Source: Betaproteobacteria bacterium HGW-Betaproteobacteria-8 (GTDB taxonomy: Bacteria > Pseudomonadota > Gammaproteobacteria > Burkholderiales > Methylophilaceae). From it: a DNA stretch of 13,642 nt. Positions 5,925-13,642 of this stretch are shown piece after piece. Location: positions 1 to 13,642 of the forward strand of contig PHCD01000048.1 in NCBI GenBank assembly GCA_002842135.1, given 5' to 3'. The notes below the pieces were generated by a model. The model was not told the DNA's origin. It saw only the letters and a program-made list of their open reading frames with translations, and ran no database searches. The translations under genes and the position numbers were made by a program. Position 1 is the first letter of the stretch. Every line of letters starts with the position of its first letter.

Positions 5925-8900
5925 GTCCCTGGGCTTCCTTGATCAGTATTCTCATGGCTTCCATCTGAAATTGCTGCGCCATTTTCTTGAGCACCATTAC
6001 AAAATTTTCATAGCGACTATCCATCGCCAATATTTCATCCAGCTTTTTGGTGATTCCCCGCATATAGCCAAGCTGGACCACGGCCAGTAGTTCATTCAAC
6101 TGCGCCTCTGGCGGCACCACAAAACCTTCACCGCCAATCCTGTAATCAGATGCCGCCTGCGGAATTTCATCCGCAGTAATCCATTCAATGCCCAGGCGCT
6201 CACCTAACCATCGCAGCAGGTCCTGCACGTTTACCGGCTTCACGATGAAATCTGCTGCAGTGATGTCCGCAGTATTTTCCATCCCCTTATCGAAAGCATT
6301 GGCGGAAACGATACCGATATGAACGTTCGATTCATGTATCTTGCGGATCACGTAGCTGGCCTCCCAGCCATCCATCACCGGCATGGCAAGGTCCATGAGA
6401 ATGATGTCCGGCTTGAATTCAGGGTATATCTGCAGACATTCCCGCCCTGTTGCGGCTTCAGCGACCTCAAATCCCAATGGCTGCAGGATATTGATTAGCA
6501 ATTCCCTGTCCACCGGTTCGTTATCCACCACAAGCACTCTGCGCCTTGGGCCTTTGTAGCCTGTTGGCCACTGCATGGAAACCGACTCGATATCGTATTC
6601 CACGCGCGCTTGCGGCAGAAACAGCCTGACCTGGAATGTCGTACCTTGGCCCAACTTGCTCGTGACGCCAAGTTCCCCTCCCATCAACTCCGTCAGCATT
6701 TTACTGATGGTCAGTCCCAGCCCTGTGCCGCCAATGCCCTGGGCAGCACTCCCACGCAAAAACGGCTCGAATATATGGTCGATCTCTTCCATCCTGATAC
6801 CAGGGCCGCTATCTTCCACCTCGATCGCCATCATTTCCCGTGCATAGTGCACACGAAAAACCACGCCGCCCTGGCGCGTGAACTTGACCGCATTGCCGAG
6901 AATATTGATCAGTATCTGACTCAGGCGTTTATGATCCGCACGGACGACTTTGGGTAAATCGCCGGTCAATTCGTAATGAAAACTGAGTCCCTTGTTACGT
7001 GCCTGCAACTCAAACATGCTGACAATCTGATGAATGAACTCAGGAAACTTGAGCGGCTTGGTATCAAAAGTCATCTTGCCGCCTTCAATCCGTGCGATAT
7101 CAAGCGTGCCCTCAATCAGCGACAACAAGTGCTCGCCACTGCGACGAATGACACGTATTGCCTGTTGCTTGCTGTCGGGGATGGAGACGTCGTTATCCAG
7201 CAATTGCGCATAGCCCAGAATACTATTAAGCGGCGTGCGCAACTCATGACTAATGCCGGTAATGTAACGGCTCTTGGCCTGATTGGCCTGTTCGGCAATC
7301 AGCCTGGCTTGCTGCAGCTCAGCATCGGTTTGCCTGTGCAGCACAATCTCCCGTTGCAGGAGCCTGGTTTGCCGGTTTGATTCTTCCTGCGCAACACTGC
7401 GGCTCTGCGATGTCAGCACCAGCCACCAGGCGATAATGCCGCTCACCAGCACCAATGCAGAAAAAGCCTTCATATAACCAAGCTTGAGCTGGGGCAGGAT
7501 CTGGGCTGCATGCTCTGACAGCGTCAGCGATTCATGCAAATAGATCAGCCCGAAAATAGCACACAGCAAGGACAGGATCACCGCCATCAGCACCAGGTAA
7601 TGCCCCATGCCGCTATCGAGATAGCCCAATAACGACTTTGGCAAAACCTTTATCATGGCGGATTCCCACTGCTTGCTGATGCGCGCATGAGGCTTGCAGG
7701 CATCGTTGCAGCGCGCATCCAGGCAACAGCACAATGAGCAGATTGCCCCCTGATACGCAGGGCAATGTGCGATGTCATCAATCTCATACTCACGCTCACA
7801 CACGCTGCATTTTTCCGTGCGCTTGGCAGGGCTGTACTTGACCGGTTGGCGCGCGATGTAATAGCGCCCCTTGGTCCACCAGGCAATGATTGGAGAGCTG
7901 ATTAAAGCCGTCATCAGGGCAATAATGGCCGAGAACGACTGCACCTCAAGGCCGAATGCGCCGATAAAAGCCAGCACTGAGAATAGCGATGCGATAGTCA
8001 TCGCCCCGACACCGACCGGATTGATATCAAACAGATAGGCGCGCCTGAACTCTATGCCTTTCGGGCTCAAGCCAAGCGGCTTGTTAATCACCAGGTCGGC
8101 AACCACTGCAGTAATCCATGAAATGGCAATATTGGAATACAGGCCGAGCACCTGCCCCAAAGCCTGGAATACATCCAGCTCCATCAGCATCACTGCAATC
8201 AATACATTAAAGACCACCCATACCACGCGCCCGGGATGGCTATGAGTCAGCCGCGCAAAGAAATTCGACCAGGCCAGTGATCCTGCATAGGCGTTGGTCA
8301 TATTAATCTTCACCTGTGAAAGCACCACGAAGAAAACCGTGACTGACAGCACCACCTCAGGATTGGAGAACACCTGCCCGAACCCTACGAGATACATTTG
8401 ATTCGGATTAACCGCTTCTTCCACCGACTTTGCCGCCATCAGCGCCATATAAGCCAGCAAGGCGCCACCCAGCATTTTCGCCATGCCGAGGAATATCCAG
8501 CCGGGCCCGGATATCAGCACGCCAAGATGCCAACGGAATCTGTTCTCCTTGGTTTTCTCCGGCATAAAGCGCAGAAAGTCGACTTGTTCGCCGATTTGCG
8601 GAATCAGTGCCATGCCTATTGCCAGCGCAGTACCGAACATATAAAGGTTGAATCCGCTGTCGTAACCGGACTCACCTGCAAACCCAATCAGGCCGCTGAT
8701 GACATCCGGCTGTTTATAGATGATAAAGATATAAGGCAATGCCATCAGCGTCAGCCAAAGCGGCTGGGTAATCATATGGATACGGCTGATCAGTGTGACG
8801 CCATGCGTCACCAAGGGCACAATCACGAGGGCACAAGCGAGATAGCCGATGTAAAGCGGCATATTGAAATACAGCTCGAGTGCATAGGCCATGATAGCCG

Positions 8901-9312
8901 CCTCAAGCGCAAACAGGATGAACGTGAATGAGGCGTAGACGAAGGAGGAGATCGTCGAGCCAATATAACCGAAGCCTGCACCACGCGTCAGCAAATCCAT
9001 ATCCAGCCCGTATTTTGCCGCGTAATAGCTGATCGGCAGGCCGGTCATGAAAATAATCAGGCTGACCGCAAGTATCGCCCAGAACGCATTGATAAAGCCG
9101 TAGTTAACGGCAATCGTGCCGCCAATGGCTTCCAGCACAAGAAATGAAACTGCACCGAACGCAGTGTTGGAGACACGAAAAATAGACCATTTCCTGAATG
9201 ACCGGGGAGTAAAACGCAAGGCGTAATCTTCCAGGGTCTCGTTGGCCACCCAGGTGTTGTAATCGCGTCGTATCTTGACGATGCGCTGAGGCGCATCGTC
9301 AAGATCATTCAT
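5917..9312 (-). CDS. NCS1-transporter-fused hybrid sensor histidine kinase
   Basis: Inner-membrane receptor kinase of 1131 aa, counted from the ATG at 9312. Residues about 20-490 form a transporter body of the NCS1/purine-cytosine permease family: YNTWVANETLEDYALRFTP near 18-36, then about 12 hydrophobic helices. Residues 502-539 carry nine cysteines (502, 505, 517, 525, 528, 529, 530, 535, 539). Two further helices follow at about 572-592 and 617-634, then a Gln/Glu-rich helical linker. The HisKA domain has SHELRTP with H689; the ATPase domain has N807, DSGPGI at 834 and GGTGLGL at 861-867. The receiver has D930, D974, S1003 and K1025. A helical tail (1061-1131) without an HPt histidine ends the protein. 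Kinase and receiver residues are complete. The frame is open to a TTG at 9402, but the extra 30 residues look unlike the family and no start upstream of 9312 has a convincing ribosome site, so the start is uncertain. By analogy with the transporter-kinase CbrA it should sense a small solute; the nearby urease genes suggest urea or a nitrogenous base. Confidence 0.9.
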   Translation of the reverse strand: MNDLDDAPQRIVKIRRDYNTWVANETLEDYALRFTPRSFRKWSIFRVSNTAFGAVSFLVLEAIGGTIAVNYGFINAFWAILAVSLIIFMTGLPISYYAAKYGLDMDLLTRGAGFGYIGSTISSFVYASFTFILFALEAAIMAYALELYFNMPLYIGYLACALVIVPLVTHGVTLISRIHMITQPLWLTLMALPYIFIIYKQPDVISGLIGFAGESGYDSGFNLYMFGTALAIGMALIPQIGEQVDFLRFMPEKTKENRFRWHLGVLISGPGWIFLGMAKMLGGALLAYMALMAAKSVEEAVNPNQMYLVGFGQVFSNPEVVLSVTVFFVVLSQVKINMTNAYAGSLAWSNFFARLTHSHPGRVVWVVFNVLIAVMLMELDVFQALGQVLGLYSNIAISWITAVVADLVINKPLGLSPKGIEFRRAYLFDINPVGVGAMTIASLFSVLAFIGAFGLEVQSFSAIIALMTALISSPIIAWWTKGRYYIARQPVKYSPAKRTEKCSVCEREYEIDDIAHCPAYQGAICSLCCCLDARCNDACKPHARISKQWESAMIKVLPKSLLGYLDSGMGHYLVLMAVILSLLCAIFGLIYLHESLTLSEHAAQILPQLKLGYMKAFSALVLVSGIIAWWLVLTSQSRSVAQEESNRQTRLLQREIVLHRQTDAELQQARLIAEQANQAKSRYITGISHELRTPLNSILGYAQLLDNDVSIPDSKQQAIRVIRRSGEHLLSLIEGTLDIARIEGGKMTFDTKPLKFPEFIHQIVSMFELQARNKGLSFHYELTGDLPKVVRADHKRLSQILINILGNAVKFTRQGGVVFRVHYAREMMAIEVEDSGPGIRMEEIDHIFEPFLRGSAAQGIGGTGLGLTISKMLTELMGGELGVTSKLGQGTTFQVRLFLPQARVEYDIESVSMQWPTGYKGPRRRVLVVDNEPVDRELLINILQPLGFEVAEAATGRECLQIYPEFKPDIILMDLAMPVMDGWEASYVIRKIHESNVHIGIVSANAFDKGMENTADITAADFIVKPVNVQDLLRWLGERLGIEWITADEIPQAASDYRIGGEGFVVPPEAQLNELLAVVQLGYMRGITKKLDEILAMDSRYENFVMVLKKMAQQFQMEAMRILIKEAQGHD
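9274..9303 (-). repeat. Perfect 13-bp inverted repeat inside the kinase 5' coding end
   Basis: Arms 9274-9286 and 9291-9303 are perfect reverse complements (CTTGACGATGCGC) with a 4-nt loop. They cover codons 4-13 after the ATG at 9312. In the mRNA this would be a stable GC-rich stem starting 6 nt after the start codon. There is no U tract, so it is not an intrinsic terminator. It could limit ribosome access or be a DNA operator. Confidence 0.85.
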
Positions 9313-9757
9313 ATCCAGCGCTTCGTTAACCGTATTCAATATTTCATCCCACAGATTTCCGCAATCCTGATTCCGCAGCAAGAACCATGCTAAGGGCTGC
9401 AAAACTAGCCGACTTTATCCTAATTCAGCTGGAGATTTTTTTATGTACGCAATTTGACGTATTGCCTGCACTCTCGGCGAACTGATGCGTCGTAACAAAC
9501 ACAGGCCACAGGATCAGGCAGGGTCAACGAGGAGAGGGAGATGAATACGCATTTATCCGGCAAGTGCGTATGGAATGCTTGCAGCTCTGGATTGCAGTGC
9601 TGGATTGCAGTTCAGGTTAACCCGGGACTGCAATCCGGTTCAGGATGATAGCGCCAGTTGCCTGACGGGAACGGCACTATTGGTGCTATTTACTGGTGCA
9701 TTTTACGCCCGGAATTGTACCCGGCCTTCAAATGCGGAACCATGCAGACTGGAGACA
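9313..9757. other. Gap between ureJ and the sensor kinase gene
   Basis: About 445 bp (355 bp if the kinase starts at the TTG at 9402) between two leftward genes. It must hold the end of the urease unit and probably the kinase promoter. I see no convincing sigma-70 or sigma-54 pair. What is visible is a repeat cluster at 9587-9636, an A/T run at 9435-9442, and a rightward 35-codon frame at 9541-9648 with a good AGGAG site but no recognisable product. No clear terminator follows ureJ. Confidence 0.55.
9587..9636. repeat. Direct 12-bp repeat plus matching inverted copy
   Basis: CTGGATTGCAGT occurs at 9587-9598 and again at 9600-9611. ACTGCAATCC at 9627-9636 is the reverse complement of the 3' ten bases of both. 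Either direct copy can pair with the inverted copy (10-bp stem), so two alternative hairpins are possible; as DNA it is three copies of one half-site. Confidence 0.85.
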
Positions 9758-10324
9758 TCAGGCCAGCAGCATATAGGTACCGGCCAGCGCGATCATACCC
9801 CCCAGCACACGGTGAATATATTGCGCCAGATGCAATTGCCGCGATGCCAGCAGCAGGCCAGATGCATGCAGCAGCGCCGTCGCGGCCAGTATGCCAAGCA
9901 TAACGGCATAGCCGTTATGCGCCGCCAGTTCGGCGCCATGGGCCATGCCGTGCAGGCAGGCAAACAGCGCAACAATCCCGATCTGCAAAACCCTGGCAAA
10001 CGGCACATGCAGTGCAATGAGCAACCCTATGGCAAGCACGCTGGCGGCGATGCCGGTTTCGAGGCCAGGCAGCGTCATACCGCTCAATCCAGCCAGTGCG
10101 CCGACCACCATCACCAGCATGAAAGTAAACGGCAACTGCCAGCGCGCCTTGCCGCCGATCCGGCCGGCCCAAAGGCCAACCGCCAGCATCACCAGCAAAT
10201 GATCCCAACCGGTCAAGGGATGCATGAAACCGGCATAGGCATTCGCCATGTCATGACCGGGATGGGCCAGGGCCAGTGTGGAAAACAGGGACAATCCCAT
10301 GCCGAATACCCAAGTGCTTTTCAT
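9758..10324 (-). CDS. ureJ: HupE/UreJ family nickel permease
   Basis: Inner-membrane protein (188 aa) of the HupE/UreJ family, thought to bring nickel into the cell for urease or hydrogenase maturation. A signal peptide (1-20, cleavage after ALA) exposes a new N-terminus HPGHD, the usual metal-binding start of the family. Then come HPLTGWDHLL (35-44, the family signature), six or so hydrophobic helices and the second signature LHGMAHGAE (124-132). I chose the ATG at 10324 because AGGAGA lies 7 nt upstream and it starts the signal peptide directly; a longer frame to 10363 would add a charged lead before it. It is the last gene of the urease run, 100 nt after ureG, in a position that supports a nickel role for urease rather than hydrogenase. 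Confidence 0.9.
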   Translation of the reverse strand: MKSTWVFGMGLSLFSTLALAHPGHDMANAYAGFMHPLTGWDHLLVMLAVGLWAGRIGGKARWQLPFTFMLVMVVGALAGLSGMTLPGLETGIAASVLAIGLLIALHVPFARVLQIGIVALFACLHGMAHGAELAAHNGYAVMLGILAATALLHASGLLLASRQLHLAQYIHRVLGGMIALAGTYMLLA

Positions 10325-10363
10325 TTTGATTCTCCTGATCTGCAAATTCATCTGTTTCTCCAA

Positions 10364-10429
10364 ATATAAGCTGCGCTAGATACTAAGCAGCGCTAGATAT
10401 AAGCTGCGCTAAAGCTGGGCTGCGCTAGA
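10364..10429. repeat. Imperfect 16-17-bp tandem repeat in the ureG-ureJ gap
   Basis: About four units of the form ATAAGCTGCGCTAGA: 10364-10380, 10381-10397, 10398-10413 and 10414-10429. The second has AAGCAGCGCT in place of AAGCTGCGCT and the fourth is the most changed. The last unit overlaps the TAG stop of ureG (10425-10427), so the array probably grew from the gene's 3' end. Confidence 0.8.
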
Positions 10430-11030
10430 GCATCAAGCCCTGTTTCTCGATATAACTCACAATCTCTTCCAGGCCCTGCCCGGTCTTCAGGTTGCTGAAC
10501 AGGAAAGGCCGCTCACCACGCATACGCTTGGCATCGCGGTCCATCACCTCCAGCGACGCACCCACCATGGGGGCAAGATCGATCTTGTTGATCACCAGCA
10601 GGTCGGATTTGGTAATGCCGGGGCCGCCTTTGCGCGGTATTTTTTCGCCGGCCGAGACGTCGATCACGTAAATCGTCAGGTCAGACAGTTCAGGGCTGAA
10701 GGTCGCGGCCAGGTTATCGCCGCCGCTTTCGACAAACACGATATCGAGCGGCGCAAAGCGTTTGCTCAGTTGCGCCACCGCTTCCAGGTTCATCGAGGCA
10801 TCCTCGCGGATGGCGGTATGCGGACAGCCGCCGGTTTCAACCCCGATAATGCGATCCGGGCTCAGCGCCTCGTTGCGGGTAAGAAACTCGGCATCTTCCT
10901 TGGTATAAATGTCGTTGGTAACAACTGCGATGTTATGTACATCGCGCAGCCGTTTGCATAGCGCCAATGTCAGTGCTGTCTTGCCGGAGCCGACCGGCCC
11001 ACCTATCCCTACTCGTAATGGTTCTTTCAT
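10425..11030 (-). CDS. ureG: Urease accessory GTPase UreG
   Basis: Cytoplasmic SIMIBI-class GTPase (201 aa) that carries nickel and drives its insertion into apo-urease together with UreF and UreD/UreH, receiving nickel from UreE. Visible motifs: P-loop GGPVGSGKT (10-18), the metal-binding C69-P70-H71 of the dimer interface, ESGGDN (101-106) and NKID (148-151) for guanine recognition. The length matches the family. I chose the ATG at 11030 because AGGGGT sits just upstream and [18 protein letters not shown] is the usual UreG start; a longer frame to 11096 would run 50 bp into ureF. It begins 16 nt after ureF ends, so it is the same operon. Confidence 0.97.
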   Translation of the reverse strand: MKEPLRVGIGGPVGSGKTALTLALCKRLRDVHNIAVVTNDIYTKEDAEFLTRNEALSPDRIIGVETGGCPHTAIREDASMNLEAVAQLSKRFAPLDIVFVESGGDNLAATFSPELSDLTIYVIDVSAGEKIPRKGGPGITKSDLLVINKIDLAPMVGASLEVMDRDAKRMRGERPFLFSNLKTGQGLEEIVSYIEKQGLML

Positions 11031-11046
11031 GCGACCCCTATCAAAA

Positions 11047-11742
11047 TCATGAACGGAATAATCGTGTGTACTGCGTCTCGTGCCGGCATCCGGCAATACT
11101 CAATGCCGGACAGAAATTATTGATTTCTTCATCCGGCAATGCCATGGCCAGCGCCACCAGCCCCGGCAAATCCGCCCCCAGCGCATACAGGATTTTCTGG
11201 CCTGCAACCTGGCCCAATGGCACTGTTTTCATGGCGGCACTGGCCTGGTTCTCCAGCCAGGACCAGGCATAGGCATGCAGCGCCTCTGCCAAGCCAATGT
11301 TCCAATGCACAGCAACGCCTGCATAAATGACCGGGAATGCCGGTTCCGGCAATTGCTCGAACAAGGACAACCGTTCCGGCGACATGGGCTGCAAGCCCTG
11401 CAGCAGACGCACCAGCGAGTAACCCATCTGCCGTGACTCGGCATGCGCTTCTGCCGTATCGCGCCCGGCCCGATAAAAATCATCCCAGGCCTGCACCTCA
11501 GCCATATCGCCGGCCTGCCATGCACGGTAAAGACGCTGTAACACCGGCAACTCGAAACCGGCCTGGTAGATTTCCAGCACGTCGCCTATCCAGGCCATGG
11601 ATGTCGGTATATCACGGACATCGCCGCACTCAATCGCCCATTCCAGCCCTTGCGAGTAGCTGTAGGCACCGACCGGCAACATGGGGCTTGCGAGCTGCAG
11701 CAAGCGGGAAAGGGCGAGCGCATGATGTGCAGTCTCAGCCAT
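11047..11742 (-). CDS. ureF: Urease accessory protein UreF
   Basis: All-helical cytoplasmic urease chaperone (231 aa) that bridges UreD/UreH-bound apo-urease and the GTPase UreG during nickel insertion. Recognised by the N-terminal [21 protein letters not shown] (14-34), [14 protein letters not shown] in the second half, and the C-terminal tail ending YTRLFRS, where UreF binds its partners. Family-typical length. Its ATG overlaps the end of ureE by 8 nt (ATGGCTGA), so translation is probably coupled, giving matched amounts of nickel donor and chaperone. Confidence 0.96.
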   Translation of the reverse strand: MAETAHHALALSRLLQLASPMLPVGAYSYSQGLEWAIECGDVRDIPTSMAWIGDVLEIYQAGFELPVLQRLYRAWQAGDMAEVQAWDDFYRAGRDTAEAHAESRQMGYSLVRLLQGLQPMSPERLSLFEQLPEPAFPVIYAGVAVHWNIGLAEALHAYAWSWLENQASAAMKTVPLGQVAGQKILYALGADLPGLVALAMALPDEEINNFCPALSIAGCRHETQYTRLFRS

Positions 11743-12238
11743 ATTTCTTCAGCCTTGCCGGCTGCCGCAAGTTAGCCGTTTCATCGTCGTGATGATGGCG
11801 ATGCCCGCCGCCGTAGGCGCCTGCCTCCGGCTCAAACGGGGCCTGCAGATCCATCACGTTCACATCCAGCCCAAGCAACATTTCCTTCAGCACATGATCC
11901 TGCTCGAGCCTGAGCCAGCCTTCACCAACCTGCAGCGGCACATGGCGGTTACCCAGATGATAGGCAGCCCGTGTCAGCGCTTGCGGCGAGGATGCTGTGA
12001 CGTCCATTACCGCTTCCTCGGCAGCCTGCACCTGAATCACACGGCCATCTTCTGCCTGCAGGCAATCGCCGCCACGCAAGATGGTGCCGCGCTCGAGGTA
12101 AAGTGCGGCTTCCCTTCCGGACTGCAGCGTAATGCGCAAGCGGCTCTTCTGCCTGAGATCAAATGGCAGTGCGACGTAATCATCAATCACCGGATTTCCC
12201 GGACCGGAACAATCAGTACGAGCAACAATATTCAGCAT
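11735..12238 (-). CDS. ureE: Urease nickel metallochaperone UreE
   Basis: Cytoplasmic nickel-binding chaperone (167 aa) that delivers Ni2+ to UreG for urease activation. An N-terminal peptide-binding domain (1-75) includes LYLERGTILRGGDCL (47-60). The metal-binding domain (about 80-145) has YHLGNRHVPLQ (93-103), where H99 corresponds to the conserved dimer-interface nickel ligand. A modest His-rich stretch near the C-terminus (H146, H148-H150, then DDE) is shorter than the long tail of the Klebsiella protein. An AGGCGGAGA ribosome site lies in the 12-nt gap after ureC. It overlaps ureF by 8 nt. Confidence 0.96.
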   Translation of the reverse strand: MLNIVARTDCSGPGNPVIDDYVALPFDLRQKSRLRITLQSGREAALYLERGTILRGGDCLQAEDGRVIQVQAAEEAVMDVTASSPQALTRAAYHLGNRHVPLQVGEGWLRLEQDHVLKEMLLGLDVNVMDLQAPFEPEAGAYGGGHRHHHDDETANLRQPARLKKYG

Positions 12239-12250
12239 TCAGGTCTCCGC

Positions 12251-13642
12251 CTAGAACAGGAAATAGCGCTGCGCCATCGGCAGCCTGGTAGCCGGTTCGC
12301 ACACCAGCAACTCGCCGTCAGCACGCACCACATAGGTTTCAGGGTCGACATCAATCCTGGGCATCGCGCCGTTATGCACCATGTCCTTCTTCTGCACATT
12401 GCGGCAGCCTCGCACCGCAACCAGCGGCTTCATCAGGTTGAGCGCAGCCACTTGCGGGTTATCGAGCGCTGCCTGCGATACAAAGGTAACCGAGCTTTTC
12501 AGCGCCTTGCCGTAGCTGCCGAACATAAGCCGGTAATGTACCGGCTGCGGTGTCGGGATCGAGGCATTTGGATCGCCCATCGCAGCGGCGGCAATCATGC
12601 CGCCTTTCAGGATAATGCTGGGCTTGACGCCAAAAAACGCCGGTTTCCACAGCACCAGGTCGGCGAGTTTACCTTCCTCGATGGAACCCACCGTATGGGC
12701 GATGCCGTGGGTTATCGCAGGGTTTATCGTGTACTTGGCAATGTATCGCTTGATACGGAAGTTATCGGCCTTGCCATCACTGAATGCAGCATCCTCCGAT
12801 AGCGGACCGCGCTGCATTTTCATCTTGTGCGCGGTTTGCCAGGTACGAATGATCACCTCACCAACCCGGCCCATGGCCTGGGAATCGGAAGACATCATCG
12901 AGAACGCGCCGATATCGTGCAGGATATCCTCGGCCGCGATGGTTTCCCGCCGGATGCGGGATTCAGCAAAGGCGACATCCTCGGCAATGGCAGGGTCCAG
13001 GTGATGGCAGACCATCAGCATGTCGAGATGCTCGTCTATGGTGTTGACGGTAAAAGGCCGCGTCGGATTCGTTGAAGAAGGCAGCACATTGGGCGAACCC
13101 ACCGCCTTGATGATGTCCGGCGCATGTCCACCACCCGCGCCTTCGGTATGAAAGGTGTGGATCGTGCGGCCCTTGAACGCGGCCAGCGTGGTTTCAACAA
13201 AGCCGGATTCATTCAGCGTATCGGTATGGATGGCGACTTGAATATCCATTTCATCGGCTACTGACAGACAGTTATCGATGGCGGCTGGCGTAGTGCCCCA
13301 ATCCTCATGCAACTTGAGGCCGATGGCGCCGGCTTCCACCTGCTCGCGAGCAGGGCCGGGCAAAGAGACATTACCCTTGCCAAAAAACCCGAGATTCATC
13401 GGAAACGCATCGGCGGCTTCGAGCATACGGTGAATATGCCACGGCCCTGGCGTACAGGTCGTAGCATAGGTGCCGGTCGCCGGTCCGGTGCCGCCTCCCA
13501 GCATGGTCGTCACGCCGGACATCAGGGCTTCTTCGATCTGCTGCGGGCAGATCCAGTGAATATGGCTATCGATGCCGCCGGCGGTGAGGATCATGCCTTC
13601 GCCTGCAATCACTTCGGTGCCGGCACCGACCGGGATCGTCAC
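12251..13642 (-). CDS. ureC: Urease alpha (catalytic) subunit UreC, 5' partial
   Basis: Catalytic subunit of urease, which hydrolyses urea to ammonia and carbamate in the cytoplasm. 463 residues are visible. The frame runs off the window's right edge, whose first visible codon is an internal Val (GTG), not a start. Counting against Klebsiella UreC gives a constant offset of 107, so about 107 N-terminal residues are missing. All active-site residues are present: H27 and H29 (134/136), the carbamylated K110 (217) with H112 (219), H139 (246), H165 (272), flap C212/H213 (319/320) and D253 (360). Nothing suggests decay. ureE follows after 12 nt; the gamma and beta subunits and ureD/ureH are presumably to the right, outside the window. 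Confidence 0.98.
   Translation of the reverse strand: MTIPVGAGTEVIAGEGMILTAGGIDSHIHWICPQQIEEALMSGVTTMLGGGTGPATGTYATTCTPGPWHIHRMLEAADAFPMNLGFFGKGNVSLPGPAREQVEAGAIGLKLHEDWGTTPAAIDNCLSVADEMDIQVAIHTDTLNESGFVETTLAAFKGRTIHTFHTEGAGGGHAPDIIKAVGSPNVLPSSTNPTRPFTVNTIDEHLDMLMVCHHLDPAIAEDVAFAESRIRRETIAAEDILHDIGAFSMMSSDSQAMGRVGEVIIRTWQTAHKMKMQRGPLSEDAAFSDGKADNFRIKRYIAKYTINPAITHGIAHTVGSIEEGKLADLVLWKPAFFGVKPSIILKGGMIAAAAMGDPNASIPTPQPVHYRLMFGSYGKALKSSVTFVSQAALDNPQVAALNLMKPLVAVRGCRNVQKKDMVHNGAMPRIDVDPETYVVRADGELLVCEPATRLPMAQRYFLF

Noticed and set aside
9403..9540. Sigma-54 promoter for the sensor kinase
   Set aside because: GG and TTGC elements occur but the spacing between GG and GC is 14 rather than 10 nt, so the pattern does not fit.
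9541..9648. 35-codon rightward frame with a strong ribosome site as a real gene
   Set aside because: The product matches nothing I know, it overlaps the repeat cluster, and it has no visible promoter; kept only as a note within the gap.
9575..10369. Rightward 264-codon frame opposite ureJ
   Set aside because: Its product is rich in Gln, His and Arg with no family likeness, and it covers the well-supported ureJ gene on the other strand.
11789..12802. Long rightward open frame (337 codons) opposite ureE and ureC
   Set aside because: It lies antisense to two certain urease genes whose codons and active sites are intact; the frame is a by-product of GC-rich coding sequence.

Overview
The window looks like chromosomal DNA of a Gram-negative proteobacterium. 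The evidence is an exosortase-type exopolysaccharide (EPS) priming transferase, a VanZ-like protein, a SulP permease with a universal stress protein, a urease operon and moderately high GC by eye. My best guess is a betaproteobacterium of the Nitrosomonadales/Methylophilaceae type. That is an impression from gene content and protein style, not a database result. Two genes are cut by the window edges: the EPS transferase at the left (5' end missing) and ureC at the right (5' end missing, minus strand).

Left part (1-2515): the last two genes of an EPS operon run rightward, a polyprenyl-phosphate sugar phosphotransferase overlapping a small VanZ-family membrane protein. The overlap carries an in-frame 15-bp tandem repeat. 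A perfect 18-bp hairpin at 1694-1734 with A and T tracts on its two arms can end transcription from both sides. Facing it is a short secreted-protein gene (1763-2125, minus) with a signal peptide and a C-terminal hydrophobic-plus-Arg tail resembling a sorting signal. A 390-bp divergent control region follows. It holds a two-tier dyad next to a promoter for the small gene and a rightward promoter (TATAAT at 2294) for sulP.

Middle (2516-5924): a SulP anion permease with STAS domain and a tandem-domain universal stress protein form a two-gene rightward operon. They converge on a leftward pair, a giant membrane hybrid sensor kinase (5917-9312) and a LuxR-type response regulator (4974-5924) that overlap by 8 nt.

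The kinase is the most striking object in the window. It is an NCS1-type (purine/cytosine/hydantoin permease family) transporter body fused to a nine-cysteine module, two more membrane helices, a histidine kinase core, a receiver and an uncharacterised helical tail. It lies just downstream of, and in the same direction as, the urease genes.

Right part (9758-13642): leftward ureC (partial)-ureE-ureF-ureG-ureJ/hupE. These are the urease catalytic subunit, the nickel-delivery and GTPase accessory proteins and a HupE/UreJ nickel permease. All catalytic residues of the visible UreC are present. A 16-17-bp tandem repeat fills the ureG-ureJ gap, and a 350-450-bp gap with direct and inverted repeats separates ureJ from the kinase. 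Taken together, the right half suggests a urea-nitrogen module: enzyme, nickel supply and a nearby transporter-shaped sensor that may detect urea or a nucleobase/hydantoin-like nitrogen source. The sensory link is inference.
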